From the NCBI GenBank assembly GCA_030656015.1, contig JAUSNX010000010.1, forward strand, positions 1-64,000: a stretch of DNA of 64,000 nt, given 5' to 3'. The DNA is from Methanobacteriaceae archaeon (GTDB taxonomy: Archaea > Methanobacteriota > Methanobacteria > Methanobacteriales > Methanobacteriaceae). Shown here piece after piece: positions 20,217 to 30,207 of the stretch (its first letter is position 1; the number at the start of each line of letters is the position of its first letter). The notes under the pieces were generated by a model. That model saw nothing but the letters and a program-made list of their open reading frames with translations. It ran no database searches and was not told the origin of the DNA. The position numbers and the translations under genes were made by a program.

Positions 20217-20876
20217 TTAAGGTTTTTCACAAGTGATCATGAAAATAGTCCTATCACCTATGCTAACTGCCCGATCAGCAATTCTTTCCAGGAAACGGGC
20301 CACAAAGAGCAAGTTTATCAGGTAAGAAATAGCATCTTTATCATCAAACATACTTCCAGTGATATGTTCCAGGGCCTGATCAAATAAATCGTCTACTTTA
20401 TCATCATCATGGCGCAGTTCTTTAGCCATATCCATATTCTGATCTAGAAAAACATAGATACCTTTACTTAACATCATCTGAACAAAATCAGCCATATGTT
20501 TAAGGTCTTCACTTGGTTTTTTAGGTATTTCTTCATCTTTCAATTTTTCAGCAGCATCTGTAATATTCGCTGCTAAGTAAGCTATACGTTTTAAGTGGCT
20601 TCCAACTTTAATACATGCTTCAATAAACCTCAAATCACGAGCAACTGGTTGTTCAGCTGCAATTATACTTATACATCTTCTTTCAAGTTCAAAAACCATC
20701 CCATCGATTTCTTTACTGTCTGCAACGACTTTTTTGGCCATTTCCTCATCGTATTCCAAAAAAACATCCACTGCATTTTTATGGGCCTGTATAGTCCTTT
20801 GTCCAATATCTTCCATTTCTTTTCTCAAGTCTTTAAGTCTTTTACGGAATAATATCCGCGGATATTTTTTATCCAT
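20217..20876 (-). CDS. phoU: phosphate transport regulator PhoU (copy 1)
   Basis: PhoU proteins bind the Pst transporter and repress uptake and signalling when phosphate is sufficient. The 219-residue protein is all helical, with the two repeated PhoU motifs (AEQPVARDLRFIEACIKVGSHLKRIAYLA near 85 and LLFVARFLERIADRAVSIGD near 190), which include metal-binding acidic residues. A longer frame exists, but its extra start lies on the GGGAGGG binding site, so ATG 20876 is used. It is the last gene of the pst series. Confidence 0.9.
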   Translation of the reverse strand: MDKKYPRILFRKRLKDLRKEMEDIGQRTIQAHKNAVDVFLEYDEEMAKKVVADSKEIDGMVFELERRCISIIAAEQPVARDLRFIEACIKVGSHLKRIAYLAANITDAAEKLKDEEIPKKPSEDLKHMADFVQMMLSKGIYVFLDQNMDMAKELRHDDDKVDDLFDQALEHITGSMFDDKDAISYLINLLFVARFLERIADRAVSIGDRTIFMITCEKP

Positions 20877-20896
20877 TAATAACCCTCCCAATAAAT

Positions 20897-21340
20897 CTAA
20901 GATTTGTAAGATTTGTAATTAAGTAGCAAGTTTTCCACATCTTCTTCTGAAGGCGCTCTAATTCGGTATTTCTCTAAAAGATCTTTGCGTGAAGCAATAT
21001 CCGAAACTTTTTCATTAAGTATTAATTTAATTTCAATAGGTAGTGAAAGTTTACATTCTTCATTTAATTCAATTAAAGTTTCAAATAAAGAATTATTTGT
21101 TTCATAAATCTCTAATTTTGAATCATTAGCAATATCAATATTTTTCATAGCTTTATTTTCATAGAACTCTTCTAAAGATGATGCATCCATGAACCAGGAT
21201 CCCACAATAAAACCTTCTTTTATGAAAATTACTGCCTCATTATCCCGGTTCAATATTTTAATATAACCAAACTCAGGCAAATCAGACTTATCTAAATTTC
21301 CATATTCCATTATTATAGGGTCTTCTGTGGGTAGCCACAA
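20897..21340 (-). CDS. small protein between the phoU genes, possibly DUF2226-like
   Basis: The 147-residue protein has a beta-rich front half (FGYIKILNRDNEAVIFIKEGFIVGSW) and a helical end (KDLLEKYRIRAPSEEDVENLLLNYKSY). The order of features resembles DUF2226 proteins of methanogens, but I am not certain. The start is TTG 21340, eight bases after GAGGC and 14 bases after the upstream phoU stop, and no suitable ATG precedes the conserved-looking part. Its place between two phoU genes suggests a role in phosphate control. Confidence 0.55.
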   Translation of the reverse strand: MWLPTEDPIIMEYGNLDKSDLPEFGYIKILNRDNEAVIFIKEGFIVGSWFMDASSLEEFYENKAMKNIDIANDSKLEIYETNNSLFETLIELNEECKLSLPIEIKLILNEKVSDIASRKDLLEKYRIRAPSEEDVENLLLNYKSYKS

Positions 21341-21354
21341 TTTGATCGCCTCGG

Positions 21355-22023
21355 TTATCTCATTAAAACGTTATAAAACACTTTATGGTGCATTACTCTT
21401 TTTCCTACAATCATATAAGCAATTCTATCTGCCATTCCCATTACGTGGTGACCCATACTTAATAAATTTCTTCCCACCAGTATCAAATGAGTGGATGAAG
21501 CTCCAATCTCTTCACCATCATACTGAGCAAACATCTGATTATAGAAATCCTGTAAGGGGACATAGTTTTTGGTGGATCTTTTCAGTAGTTGAATATCCTG
21601 GGCAATTAAAGCACCTACACCATCTTTTATCATTGTTTGAACTGTTTGTGACATAAAACTAAGATGCGGTGGTTTGTAGGAATTGCGTTCATTAGCATTA
21701 GCATCAATAGCGTATCTGGCTATATAAGCCGATAAAATATTTATCCTCTCGAGTTCTATAGAAGTTCTGAGTAAAGCTGCACCCATTCTTAGATCTTTAG
21801 CCACTGGTTGATGTAATCCCAGAATTTTAAGACATCCATGTTCAATTTCATAACTTTTTTCATTTACTGAAGCAGTGGATTCGATGATATCCCTTGATCT
21901 AGATATATCTTCTTCTAAAAAGCTGATAACAGCATCATCAACCCGTTCCACTGTCAGATTACTATAATCAATCACTTCTTTACTAAGTGAAGATAGTTTA
22001 TTTTCTAAAATAGCCCCAAACAT
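21355..22023 (-). CDS. phoU: phosphate transport regulator PhoU (copy 2)
   Basis: This 222-residue PhoU paralogue has LHQPVAKDLRMGAALLRTSIELERI near residue 72 and STHLILVGRNLLSMGHHVMGMADRIAYM near 180. The second half departs from the usual E-R-x-x-D pattern, with His-rich sequence instead, so its metal site may differ from copy 1. ATG 22023 follows AGGTGA. It lies about 55 bases downstream of pstB on the same strand. Confidence 0.88.
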   Translation of the reverse strand: MFGAILENKLSSLSKEVIDYSNLTVERVDDAVISFLEEDISRSRDIIESTASVNEKSYEIEHGCLKILGLHQPVAKDLRMGAALLRTSIELERINILSAYIARYAIDANANERNSYKPPHLSFMSQTVQTMIKDGVGALIAQDIQLLKRSTKNYVPLQDFYNQMFAQYDGEEIGASSTHLILVGRNLLSMGHHVMGMADRIAYMIVGKRVMHHKVFYNVLMR

Positions 22024-22078
22024 CAACTCACCTATTGGATTGCATGTTCAATCTCTCCATTATTGATTACAAAAACGA

Positions 22079-22831
22079 TTAACCAAACCTACCAGTAATA
22101 TAATCTTCTGTCCTTTTGTCTTCTGGTTCCAGAAATAATTTTTCTGTTAGATTACTCTCCACGATTTCTCCATGAAGGAAAAAAGAGGTATGTTTAGAAA
22201 CCCTGGTTGCTTGTTGCATGTTGTGAGTTACTATAATTATTGTAAAATCATTTTTTAATTTGTGAATTAGATCTTCAATTTTGGTGGTTGATATGGGATC
22301 CAGCGCAGAACAGGGTTCATCCATCAGAATAACTTCCGGTTTTATGGCAATGGTTCTAGCAATGCATAATCTTTGTTGTTGACCACCAGAAAGACCCATA
22401 GCAGATTTATCAAGCTTATCCTTTACTTCATCCCACAATGCAGCTGATTTTAAACTTTCTTCAACTCTTTCCTGCACAGTATCCTTATCAGTAATCCCGT
22501 GAACTCGCAAACCATAAGCAACATTGTCAAATATTGATTTTGGAAAAGGGTTAGGTTTCTGGAATACCATTCCTATTTTTTTCCGAAGATCCACCACATC
22601 AATTTTAGGATCGTATATATCTTCACCATCTAAATAAACGACTCCATCACGTCTAAAAGTTGGAATAACATCATTCATACGGTTTAAAGTTCTTATAAAT
22701 GTGGATTTACCACAACCAGAAGGCCCAATAAGGGCAGTCACTGTGTTTTTTGGAATTTTTATATTAATGTCTTTGAGGATGTGTGCATCATCAAAGTAAA
22801 CATTTAAATCTTCAACTTCGATTCTATTCAT
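22079..22831 (-). CDS. pstB: phosphate ABC transporter ATP-binding protein
   Basis: The 250-residue ATPase has Walker [10 protein letters not shown] (about residues 36-44), Q-loop [12 protein letters not shown], signature [16 protein letters not shown] and Walker [17 protein letters not shown], all diagnostic for PstB. It powers phosphate import through PstCA. GGGGAGAT precedes the ATG, and only one base separates it from the pstA stop. Confidence 0.97.
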   Translation of the reverse strand: MNRIEVEDLNVYFDDAHILKDINIKIPKNTVTALIGPSGCGKSTFIRTLNRMNDVIPTFRRDGVVYLDGEDIYDPKIDVVDLRKKIGMVFQKPNPFPKSIFDNVAYGLRVHGITDKDTVQERVEESLKSAALWDEVKDKLDKSAMGLSGGQQQRLCIARTIAIKPEVILMDEPCSALDPISTTKIEDLIHKLKNDFTIIIVTHNMQQATRVSKHTSFFLHGEIVESNLTEKLFLEPEDKRTEDYITGRFG

Positions 22832-22832
22832 T

Positions 22833-23684
22833 CTATCTCCCCATCATCTTTTTCCGGTATCTTTCAACAAATGTATTAGTTAATACAGTAATTACAAGCA
22901 CCATTATTACCAGTACAGCTGCCGTTCCATATGCATTGTCCAGAGAAATTCCTTCAGTAGCCATCACAAACAGGTGAAGCGGTAAAGGCCTTCCCGGGTC
23001 AAATATAGATACTGGCATGGCCAACGCAGAACCAACAACAAACAAAATTGCTGCAGCTTCTGATATCGCCCTAGCCATACCTAAAATGACCCCAGTAGTT
23101 ATTCCAGGTATAGCTGCAGGTAAAACTACCCTATAGACCGTTTCCCATTTATTTGCTCCTAATGCCAAACTTCCTTCTCGATAAGATCTTGGAACAGATT
23201 CAATAGAAACTTCAGCCACTTGAAAAATAGTGGGAAGAGCCATTAAAGCAAGAATCAACCCTCCTGAAAGTAATGACCATCCCATTCCTAAGAATATTAC
23301 GAAAAACGATAGTCCAAATAGACCAAACACAATTGAAGGTATGGAAGCCAGAGTTTCTGCCCCGAATCTAATTAGTTTAACTAATCTACTCTCGCCAGCA
23401 TATTCTGAAAGATATACTGCAGCCCCAACACCTAGTGGTGCGGCCACAATTCCAGCGATCAGTGTTACATATATACTGGAAACAATCATAGGGGCTATTC
23501 CACCCGCTCTTCCAGAATCAATAGGATCTGCAAGTAAAAATTCCAGGCTAATCACAGGCATTCCTTTCAAGATAATGTATCCAATTATAACAATTAGAAT
23601 AATTATCGTTAGTATCCCTGAAGCCCAAAAAATAGATTTCATTATTTTCTGTGAATTTTTAGGAGAAATTATTCTAAATGACAT
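22833..23684 (-). CDS. pstA: phosphate ABC transporter permease
   Basis: The 283-residue membrane protein has six predicted helices, the EAA-loop segment [31 protein letters not shown] near residue 170, and a [17 protein letters not shown] helix typical of PstA. ATG 23684 follows GGTGTT; the frame is open three codons further but that start overlaps the binding site. Confidence 0.95.
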   Translation of the reverse strand: MSFRIISPKNSQKIMKSIFWASGILTIIILIVIIGYIILKGMPVISLEFLLADPIDSGRAGGIAPMIVSSIYVTLIAGIVAAPLGVGAAVYLSEYAGESRLVKLIRFGAETLASIPSIVFGLFGLSFFVIFLGMGWSLLSGGLILALMALPTIFQVAEVSIESVPRSYREGSLALGANKWETVYRVVLPAAIPGITTGVILGMARAISEAAAILFVVGSALAMPVSIFDPGRPLPLHLFVMATEGISLDNAYGTAAVLVIMVLVITVLTNTFVERYRKKMMGR

Positions 23685-23774
23685 GTTTAACACCGCATTT
23701 TTCTAAAATCAAATTATTAACGTATTTATAACTTGAAGTTTTCTTTAAGGATACTTTGGTTAACATTGAAGGTT

Positions 23775-24650
23775 TCATAGATATCCCCCCCCAATTACAA
23801 CCTTTTTCTTGTAGTGATAATAGTTAGCTATTACTAATAGAACCATAATCATTAAGAATAGCACGACTGCAGTTCCAAACAAGGCATTGTAATGTAGGCC
23901 TGTTGCATAACCCATTTCTAAGGCAATGTTAGATGTTAGTGCTCTTACTGGATCCATAATGGAACCTGGTATCTGAGTTACATTTCCTGCAACCATAATT
24001 ACTGCCAGAGTTTCTCCTACGGCACGACCCATACCCAAAATAATTGCAGTTATTACTCCCGGAATTGCTGCCGGGAAAATAACATTCTTTATGGTTTGCC
24101 ATTGTGTGGCTCCAAGGGCTAAAGATGCTTCTTTGTACTCAAGAGGGACTGAACGTAGCGCATCCACCGAAACACTTATTATGGTAGGTAAAATCATTAC
24201 AGTCAAAATAATGGATGCTGTGAGCATACTAAACCCTGTACCACCGAATTGAACCCTAACAAATGGTACTAGAACTATAAGGCCAAAAAATCCATAAACT
24301 ACCGATGGAATACCTGCTAATGTTTCAATCACCGGTTTTAAAATTTTTGTCATAGTAGGGGGTGCTATTTCAGCCATGAATATTGCACATAGTATTGAAA
24401 GTGGCACCGCCATTATTAAAGCCAATATCGTAATGCACAGGGATCCAATGATCATGGTGAAAACACCATATTGGCCATCAGATGGGGCCCAGTCCATACC
24501 AAAAATGAAATTCAGAAAACCATATTCCTGAAATATGGGAAAACCTTCCCTGAATATAAATGCAATTATCAGCAGAATCACAATTATGGAAAATATAGCT
24601 GTGATAAAAAGCCCTTTCTCAACAAAGTATTCTTCAAGTCTTTTATTCAT
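23775..24650 (-). CDS. pstC: phosphate ABC transporter permease
   Basis: The 291-residue protein is the partner permease, with [17 protein letters not shown], the EAA loop [31 protein letters not shown] and [21 protein letters not shown] 24650 follows GGGGTG; the frame continues twelve codons upstream without a better start. It heads pstC-A-B. Confidence 0.95.
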   Translation of the reverse strand: MNKRLEEYFVEKGLFITAIFSIIVILLIIAFIFREGFPIFQEYGFLNFIFGMDWAPSDGQYGVFTMIIGSLCITILALIMAVPLSILCAIFMAEIAPPTMTKILKPVIETLAGIPSVVYGFFGLIVLVPFVRVQFGGTGFSMLTASIILTVMILPTIISVSVDALRSVPLEYKEASLALGATQWQTIKNVIFPAAIPGVITAIILGMGRAVGETLAVIMVAGNVTQIPGSIMDPVRALTSNIALEMGYATGLHYNALFGTAVVLFLMIMVLLVIANYYHYKKKVVIGGGYL

Positions 24651-24956
24651 AATGCACCCCAAATTAGTCGGTAATTTTTTGTTCAAATTAAATTAATCAA
24701 CTTAACAATTAATTAATTAAATGAATGAATGATGAATTTCAATAATTTTTAATATTTTTATCGAGCATTTAATATTTTGAATATGAAATTCAATAAATAT
24801 TATATAAATTTTTGTTGATTATTATTTGTGAATTATATATAATTTTTGTTGATTATTTGTGAATTTTTGAAGGAGATAAATCAAATTTTAAAATTAATGG
24901 ATTTTTTTATATTTTTTTGATAAAAATTGGAGATTAGATATTATTCAGAATGTAAT
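24651..24956. other. A+T-rich gap between pstS and pstC with a direct repeat
   Basis: No gene is visible. AATTTTTGTTGATT is repeated at 24807-24820 and 24841-24854, each followed by ATTTGTGAATT-type sequence, giving an imperfect 34-base tandem repeat. The gap could hold a separate promoter for pstCAB, which would allow the binding protein and permease to be expressed at different levels. Confidence 0.6.
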
Positions 24957-25784
24957 TCATACATCATCTGAAACATTACCAATAGCTGGAACAATCTTTT
25001 CACTTCTTATAATTGATTGACCTTCTGGAGAGAAGACCCAGTCAATAAATTCTTTGGTAACACCCTGGGGGTCACCTTTAGTCAAGAATTCAAATGGAAC
25101 CAACAAAGTATAGGAACCATCAGATATAGTGGTTTCCGAAGGAGTTATTCCATCTATCTCAAGTGCTTTAACGTCATTACTCATGTGAGAAAGCGATACG
25201 AAACCAATAGCATAAGGATCTTGATTTACGGCTTGTTTAACACCCTCTGTAGATCCCTGAACAATTGCGTCTGATCGGATCTTGGTTTTGTTCATAACCA
25301 GTGAGTTAAAAGAACTTAAAGTTCCAGAACCAGATTCCCTTACCACAACATGAATTTCAGCATCCACACCACCAACTTTTTCCCAATTAGTGATATTGCC
25401 ATTATAAATGTCTTTTATTTGTTCTTTGGTAAGATCAGAAACCCCATTCTCTAAGTTAACTGCTATTAAAATCCCATCTTTACCAATAACATATTCTTTT
25501 AATCCGTCCTTTTCATCTGATTTTAAAGACTTAGAACTGGTCCCAATATTAACAATTCCTTGTTCTGTAGTTCTTATGCCCAGGCCAGATCCACCACCCT
25601 GAACATTAATCTTAACATTCGGGTGCTCTTTCATATATACTTCAGCTAACTTTTCAGCCACTGGTTGAACCGAGGTAGAACCTGCGATTTCGATCCTATC
25701 ATATTGAAATCCTGGTTTAAAGAGCAGATAAGCACCAATGAGGATTATAATAATAATTATTCCAAACTTAAGTTTTGAGTCCAT
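24957..25784 (-). CDS. pstS: phosphate-binding protein (copy 1)
   Basis: The 275-residue protein has an uncleaved-looking N-terminal membrane helix (residues 5-24) without a lipobox cysteine, then a periplasmic-binding-protein fold. It has [16 protein letters not shown] near residue 34, GGGSGLGI and [13 protein letters not shown], all phosphate-contact segments. It captures phosphate outside the cell for PstCA. AGGTGAT precedes the ATG. It is a paralogue of the next gene, and 71 bp are identical between them. Confidence 0.95.
   Translation of the reverse strand: MDSKLKFGIIIIIILIGAYLLFKPGFQYDRIEIAGSTSVQPVAEKLAEVYMKEHPNVKINVQGGGSGLGIRTTEQGIVNIGTSSKSLKSDEKDGLKEYVIGKDGILIAVNLENGVSDLTKEQIKDIYNGNITNWEKVGGVDAEIHVVVRESGSGTLSSFNSLVMNKTKIRSDAIVQGSTEGVKQAVNQDPYAIGFVSLSHMSNDVKALEIDGITPSETTISDGSYTLLVPFEFLTKGDPQGVTKEFIDWVFSPEGQSIIRSEKIVPAIGNVSDDV
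25594..25664 (-). repeat. 71-bp segment identical in both pstS genes (copy 1)
   Basis: This segment matches 26671-26741 base for base. It encodes the stretch from [15 protein letters not shown] to the first glycines of the GGG turn. Flanking sequence diverges at once on both sides. Confidence 0.95.
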
Positions 25785-26010
25785 TACATCACCTTTGAGA
25801 AATAATTCTTTTTTTCTCTATTTAAATGCTGCCGTGATTTAATAATCTTTAGCATATTTAGATATATTTGTGATGAATATAAATACAAATTGATAACTCA
25901 AGCTAGTATGACATTTTATAAGAATTATTTTATGTAAGATATTGAATTTATTTTTCTTGAATTTGACTATTCTATTTTAAAACTTTCAGGATTGATTAAT
26001 ATCCAAAATA

Positions 26011-26046
26011 CAAAAAAAATGAGATGGTGGTTATTAACCACACTCA
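26011..26046 (-). terminator. terminator after pstS copy 2
   Basis: On the minus strand a GTGGTTA/TAACCAC stem, extended outward by TGAG/CTCA pairs, is followed by TTTTTTTT. It begins about six bases after the stop of the second pstS, so this gene can be transcribed as a single unit. Confidence 0.75.
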
Positions 26047-26051
26047 TTTAA

Positions 26052-26864
26052 TTATTTTGCAGGTACTACCTTTTCAGATTTTACTATTTCCTGTCCAGCA
26101 GGGCTTAAAACCCAGTCAATGAATTCTTTTACTGTGCCTTTAGCATCGCCTTTTACTAAGAAAAGGAATGGTCTTTGTACTTTGTAAGTACCATCAGTCA
26201 CAGTTGCTTCGGAAGGAGCTACACCATCAATTTTTAAAGCTTTTACAGTTTCGTCAAGATTTGCTAAGGATATGAATCCTATGGCATTTGGATCTTGTTT
26301 AACTGCTTGTTTAACTGCTTCAGTGGAACTTTGAACAATTGCGTCCTTTTTAATTTTGGTTTCTTTACCCATGATTATTTCTTCGAATGCTTTTCTGGTT
26401 CCAGAACCATCTTCTCTGGTCACAACATTAATTTCAGCATCAGATCCACCTACTTCTTTCCAATTGGTAATGTTTCCACTGAAAATACCTTTAACCTGGT
26501 CAGGAGTTAATGCACTGACTGAATTTTGACTGTTAATAGCAATAACAATTCCATCTTTACCAATCAAATATTGGGTTAAACCCGCAGATTCGTTGTCTTT
26601 TAGTTCTTTGGAACTAGTACCGATGTCCGCGGTGCCTTGTTGAGCACTGGTTATACCTACACTAGAACCTCCACCCTGAACATTAATCTTAACATTCGGG
26701 TGCTCTTTCATATATACTTCAGCTAACTTTTCAGCCACTGGCTGTACAGAAGTTGATCCAACAATGTCTATTTTAGATTCCTGGCTTCCGCCACCGAGTG
26801 CCATAACGGCACCGGCTATTATTATTATAGCAACGATTATTCCAATGATAATTTTGGTATCCAT
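26052..26864 (-). CDS. pstS: phosphate-binding protein (copy 2)
   Basis: The 270-residue paralogue has an N-terminal membrane helix (residues 5-23), then [32 protein letters not shown] and [14 protein letters not shown], the phosphate-binding loops. GAGGTGG precedes the ATG. Its own hairpin terminator separates it from copy 1, so the two may respond differently to phosphate. Copy 1 differs at several binding-loop positions. Confidence 0.95.
   Translation of the reverse strand: MDTKIIIGIIVAIIIIAGAVMALGGGSQESKIDIVGSTSVQPVAEKLAEVYMKEHPNVKINVQGGGSSVGITSAQQGTADIGTSSKELKDNESAGLTQYLIGKDGIVIAINSQNSVSALTPDQVKGIFSGNITNWKEVGGSDAEINVVTREDGSGTRKAFEEIIMGKETKIKKDAIVQSSTEAVKQAVKQDPNAIGFISLANLDETVKALKIDGVAPSEATVTDGTYKVQRPFLFLVKGDAKGTVKEFIDWVLSPAGQEIVKSEKVVPAK
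26671..26741 (-). repeat. 71-bp segment identical in both pstS genes (copy 2)
   Basis: Identical to 25594-25664, in the same position of the paralogous protein. Sequence on either side differs, including at synonymous sites. Confidence 0.95.
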
Positions 26865-27064
26865 ATTTTACCACCTCATTCTTAACCTTAGCCTACAAGC
26901 ATATAAAGGTTACTATTTAGTGTACTAATAATCACTTTTAGTGAACATTTCTCTTTTTGGAGCATTTTTAGAGGATTAAAATAAAAATTTAGTTCTTAAT
27001 ATAAGAACAATACTACGCTAAAAGCATTAAAGTTAAATAATCCTTTGATAATATAAGAGTCATT
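26865..27064. promoter_or_regulatory. divergent promoter region, pstS copy 2 and citrate-synthase-family gene
   Basis: Two hundred bases separate the diverging genes. The rightward gene has no ribosome binding site and a TATA-like TTAAATAA at about 27031-27040, 25-30 bases before its ATG, which suggests a leaderless transcript. CTTTATATGC-type sequence near 26898-26910 on the minus strand could serve pstS. Confidence 0.4.
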
Positions 27065-27859
27065 ATGATAACTGAGGAAGTATTAAAGGATATATTCAAA
27101 CCCAATAATCTCAAGTGGAGGACCGCTATAACAAAGGTAGAACCTAATAGGCTCCTAACCAGAGGCCATCTACAAGAAGATTTGATAGGAAATACATCCT
27201 TTGCAGAAATGATATATCTCTTAATCAATGGAGAAGAACCTTCAAAGAACGAATCAAAAATGCTGGAAGCCATATTGGTATCATTCTGTGACCATGGAGT
27301 AACACCCCCTAGCACACAGTCCGCGAGATTAATGGCTTCGGCAGGATCTCCAATGCATGCCTGTTTGGCTGGAGCTTTGCTGGCTTTTGGAGAAAATCAC
27401 GCCGGAGCCATTGAAAAATCCATGCAAGTCCTTCAAGAAGGTATAAATAAAACTAGATCAGACATGGACATTGATAGTATGGCAGAAATCATGTTTGATT
27501 ACTTCATGAAAAGAGAAGAAAAAATTCCAGGATTTGGACACCGATATCATGATGAAGATCCTAGAGCACCAAGACTTATGGAACTGGCCCAGGAATATGA
27601 ATGCCTAGGTAGGCACAGTGAACTGGCCTTAGCCCTTGAAAATTTACTTTTCGAGTCCAAAGGTATTCGAATGAATATAGATGGTGCTAATGCCGGAATC
27701 TTATCTGATCTTGGGTTTGATTGGAGATTAGGAAGTGGAATGTTTATTATAGGAAGACTACCTGGAATAATGGCCCATGTACATGAAGAGGTCACTAGGG
27801 AGTCACCATTTAGAAAGGTTTTTGAAATGGATGAAATTTATTATGATGGTAAAGAATGA
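27065..27859 (+). CDS. short citrate synthase-family protein (citryl-CoA lyase-like)
   Basis: The 264-residue protein lacks the large N-terminal part of normal citrate synthases. It keeps the active-site segments CDHGVTPPSTQSARLMAS near residue 77, the GENHAGAIE histidine near 114, PGFGHRYHDEDPRA near 157 and GIMAHVHEE near 238. Proteins of this size are annotated citryl-CoA lyase; in methanogens the direction of the reaction is not certain. It fits with the fumarase in the partial TCA pathway. Confidence 0.85.
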   Translation: MITEEVLKDIFKPNNLKWRTAITKVEPNRLLTRGHLQEDLIGNTSFAEMIYLLINGEEPSKNESKMLEAILVSFCDHGVTPPSTQSARLMASAGSPMHACLAGALLAFGENHAGAIEKSMQVLQEGINKTRSDMDIDSMAEIMFDYFMKREEKIPGFGHRYHDEDPRAPRLMELAQEYECLGRHSELALALENLLFESKGIRMNIDGANAGILSDLGFDWRLGSGMFIIGRLPGIMAHVHEEVTRESPFRKVFEMDEIYYDGKE

Positions 27860-28099
27860 AAAAAATACGGAAATGGTTAGATAATAATTAGATACTAAAT
27901 TTTAGACTATATTTAATTGAATTTTTTAGTTTTGATTTTTTAATTTTTTATTAATTTTTAATTGACTATGCTGTAAATTGCATATTTTAATAATAAATAA
28001 GGAACATATAATTTATATCAAATATCCAAATTTCAATAACTATCCTAATTAATCTTATTAATTTGATTATTTTGAAATTAGAACTAAAGAGGAGATAAT

Positions 28100-28369
28100 A
28101 TGGAAGAAAAATACGAACAAGCTAAAAAAAGAGTAAAGCAGCTTAAAGCCTTTTACAACCATCTTTTGATTTATGTAATAATTAATGCCCTTCTTTTTGT
28201 AATCAACTTTTTTGTTTCTCCCGGCACCTGGTGGTTTTACTGGGTCACTATATTCTGGGGAATTGCAGTTTTATGGCAGGGAATGGAGATTGTGTCAAGA
28301 AACAGATTCCTAGGAAAAGATTGGGAAGATAAAAAAATTAAAGAGTACATGGGAAAAAAAGAAGAATAG
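28100..28369 (+). CDS. 2TM-domain membrane protein
   Basis: The 89-residue protein has a basic N-terminal helix (EQAKKRVKQLKAFYNHLLIY), two membrane helices around residues 25-42 and 50-68 joined by SPGTWWFYW, and a charged tail. This is the 2TM family pattern. The function is unknown; in bacteria the domain is sometimes fused to histidine kinases. GAGGAGA precedes the ATG. It is a single gene. Confidence 0.8.
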   Translation: MEEKYEQAKKRVKQLKAFYNHLLIYVIINALLFVINFFVSPGTWWFYWVTIFWGIAVLWQGMEIVSRNRFLGKDWEDKKIKEYMGKKEE

Positions 28370-28476
28370 TTTTAAAAGAATAAATATTAAAATTATTCTA
28401 ATAATTAATTCTAATAATTATTCTATTTATTAAATATGAAAGCAATCTGATTTAATCTGCTTTGTTAAATATATTT

Positions 28477-29403
28477 TTATTCCTTGTTATTTGAACCATA
28501 AGACTGCCTCTTTTCTCTAAATCTTTCCGGAGTGGTAGTTCTAGGAATATTGCGATAGTATTCGACTGCAGTATCTACTATTTCAATTGAAATATCCCCA
28601 ATTCTTTCAAATGCTTTAACAACACGTGAAAGAGATATATAATATGTTGAGCGGTCCTTATCCTCAAATGGAGTTTCTGCCATCTGAGTGGCTATACAAT
28701 TAAGGGCCTTCTTTTGAAGAGCATGCATTTTCTCTTCATAATCCATAATGTCATTTTTTAAATCCAGTCTTTCGTTAATAAATGACTCCATGGACCAGCT
28801 GACCATTTTACGGGCCGTTTGATACATATCTTCCAGATATTTGAGCATTTCCGGATCAACTTCATATGCTTCTTTTAGAGTGAAGTTAGCTATAATACCT
28901 GAATGATCACCAATTCGTTCTAAATCATAGGCTATTTCACTAAAAACCATTGTTTTACTAAATTCTGAGTAAGGATTTATAGCCATGGCCGTATCAACTG
29001 AGGATCTGACTTTTTCATGCATATTATTAGTAGTATAATCCATTTTAAGGGCTTCATTAGCCATTCCCACATTGTAATTAGAAAATGCATTGAATGATTT
29101 TTCCAGTTGCTGACATACATGTTCTGACATATTTTTTAATATATCTTTAATGACAAAACTTCCAGCATATTCTCTAGAGGTACGTTCCTCATCAAACATC
29201 TCTGAAAACTCATTAAATTTTTGGATATCCAATATATAGGCCCTTCTTACTACACCTTTTTTTACCATTGGTTGAAGAAGTTTGGTTACGTATCTGCGAG
29301 TTATTCCTAATTTATCTGCAATTTCATCCTGTGTTGCTGGATTTTCATACAGTATAATATCTAGTATAGACTTAAGTGTAGTGTTTTTAGTCTTTTTATT
29401 CAT
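28477..29403 (-). CDS. HTH-PhoU fusion, candidate phosphate regulator
   Basis: The 308-residue protein begins with a winged-helix domain (TLKSILDIILYENPATQDEIADKLGITRRYVTKLLQPMVKKG, residues 9-50). Two PhoU repeats follow (MVFSEIAYDLERIGDHSGI near 152 and SLSRVVKAFERIGDISIEIVDTA near 252), each with the metal-binding E-R-I-G-D motif. The design suggests a DNA-binding regulator that senses phosphate state through PhoU. Archaea of this group lack an obvious PhoR/PhoB pair in this window, so this protein may fill that role. That is inference. Confidence 0.85.
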   Translation of the reverse strand: MNKKTKNTTLKSILDIILYENPATQDEIADKLGITRRYVTKLLQPMVKKGVVRRAYILDIQKFNEFSEMFDEERTSREYAGSFVIKDILKNMSEHVCQQLEKSFNAFSNYNVGMANEALKMDYTTNNMHEKVRSSVDTAMAINPYSEFSKTMVFSEIAYDLERIGDHSGIIANFTLKEAYEVDPEMLKYLEDMYQTARKMVSWSMESFINERLDLKNDIMDYEEKMHALQKKALNCIATQMAETPFEDKDRSTYYISLSRVVKAFERIGDISIEIVDTAVEYYRNIPRTTTPERFREKRQSYGSNNKE

Positions 29404-29541
29404 GATATCCCTATTATTTGATTAAATATTTTTTAAAATTATACTAATTAATTAAAATTTTTAAAGAAATGGAAATGATAATAGTTCCATAATTGATCCC
29501 AATATTTAGTTATGCTTCTGTCAAACAGCTAATTCATTTAT

Positions 29542-30207
29542 CTATTTCAGCCATTCATCTAGATTTTTTTCTTTTGAATCTTCTTTACTGTTTTTATTTT
29601 CTTCACCATTAAGATCAATTTCATCATCTTTTTGCCTAATTAACGATATAGATCCTTTTAAAATGGCAAAAATTACATAGATAAGTACAAATATGACCAT
29701 TAAAGATATTAAATCATCAAATCGAGTGAATAACCCATAGTAAAGATTCACCAAAGGAGAATGCACGTCTATCAATCCCCTAAGTAGCACTATTACTCCT
29801 AAACCAGAAATTATAAACCCATATCGTTTTTTAACAAATTCAGACTGTAAAATAGGGTAAATTCCCATTATTATCAGGCCAATTCCAATTGATCTAAATA
29901 GATTCCATCCTGTGGCACCTTGTAGAAAATAGAAAATTTGTTCTGAGCGCCAATAGATGGGGGCCATGAAATATATAATTTCTATTCCTAGAATTAAGAG
30001 GAGAGGTAATGTATATACAATACTGGATTCAATTTTTTGAGTTTGAACTTTTTCTAACGGATTTCGAATGAAATGAGACATGAATTGATAAAGTACAGAC
30101 CCTAAAACTGCACCTATGACTGTCCCTCCAATTCCCAGTTGGATGGTAGTGTAAGCAACAATTCCGGAGATAATGCCGGCCATAAATATATCAAAGGTCT
30201 TGGACAT
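29542..30207 (-). CDS. multi-pass membrane protein, function unknown
   Basis: The 221-residue protein has about six membrane helices, including a glycine-rich first pair (GIISGIVAYTTIQLGIGGTVIGAVLGSVLYQF), and ends in a hydrophilic acidic/Asn-Lys tail from about residue 190. I do not recognise a family. GTGATAAC precedes the ATG. It lies 140 bases upstream of the HTH-PhoU gene on the same strand and could be co-transcribed with it. Confidence 0.6.
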   Translation of the reverse strand: MSKTFDIFMAGIISGIVAYTTIQLGIGGTVIGAVLGSVLYQFMSHFIRNPLEKVQTQKIESSIVYTLPLLLILGIEIIYFMAPIYWRSEQIFYFLQGATGWNLFRSIGIGLIIMGIYPILQSEFVKKRYGFIISGLGVIVLLRGLIDVHSPLVNLYYGLFTRFDDLISLMVIFVLIYVIFAILKGSISLIRQKDDEIDLNGEENKNSKEDSKEKNLDEWLK

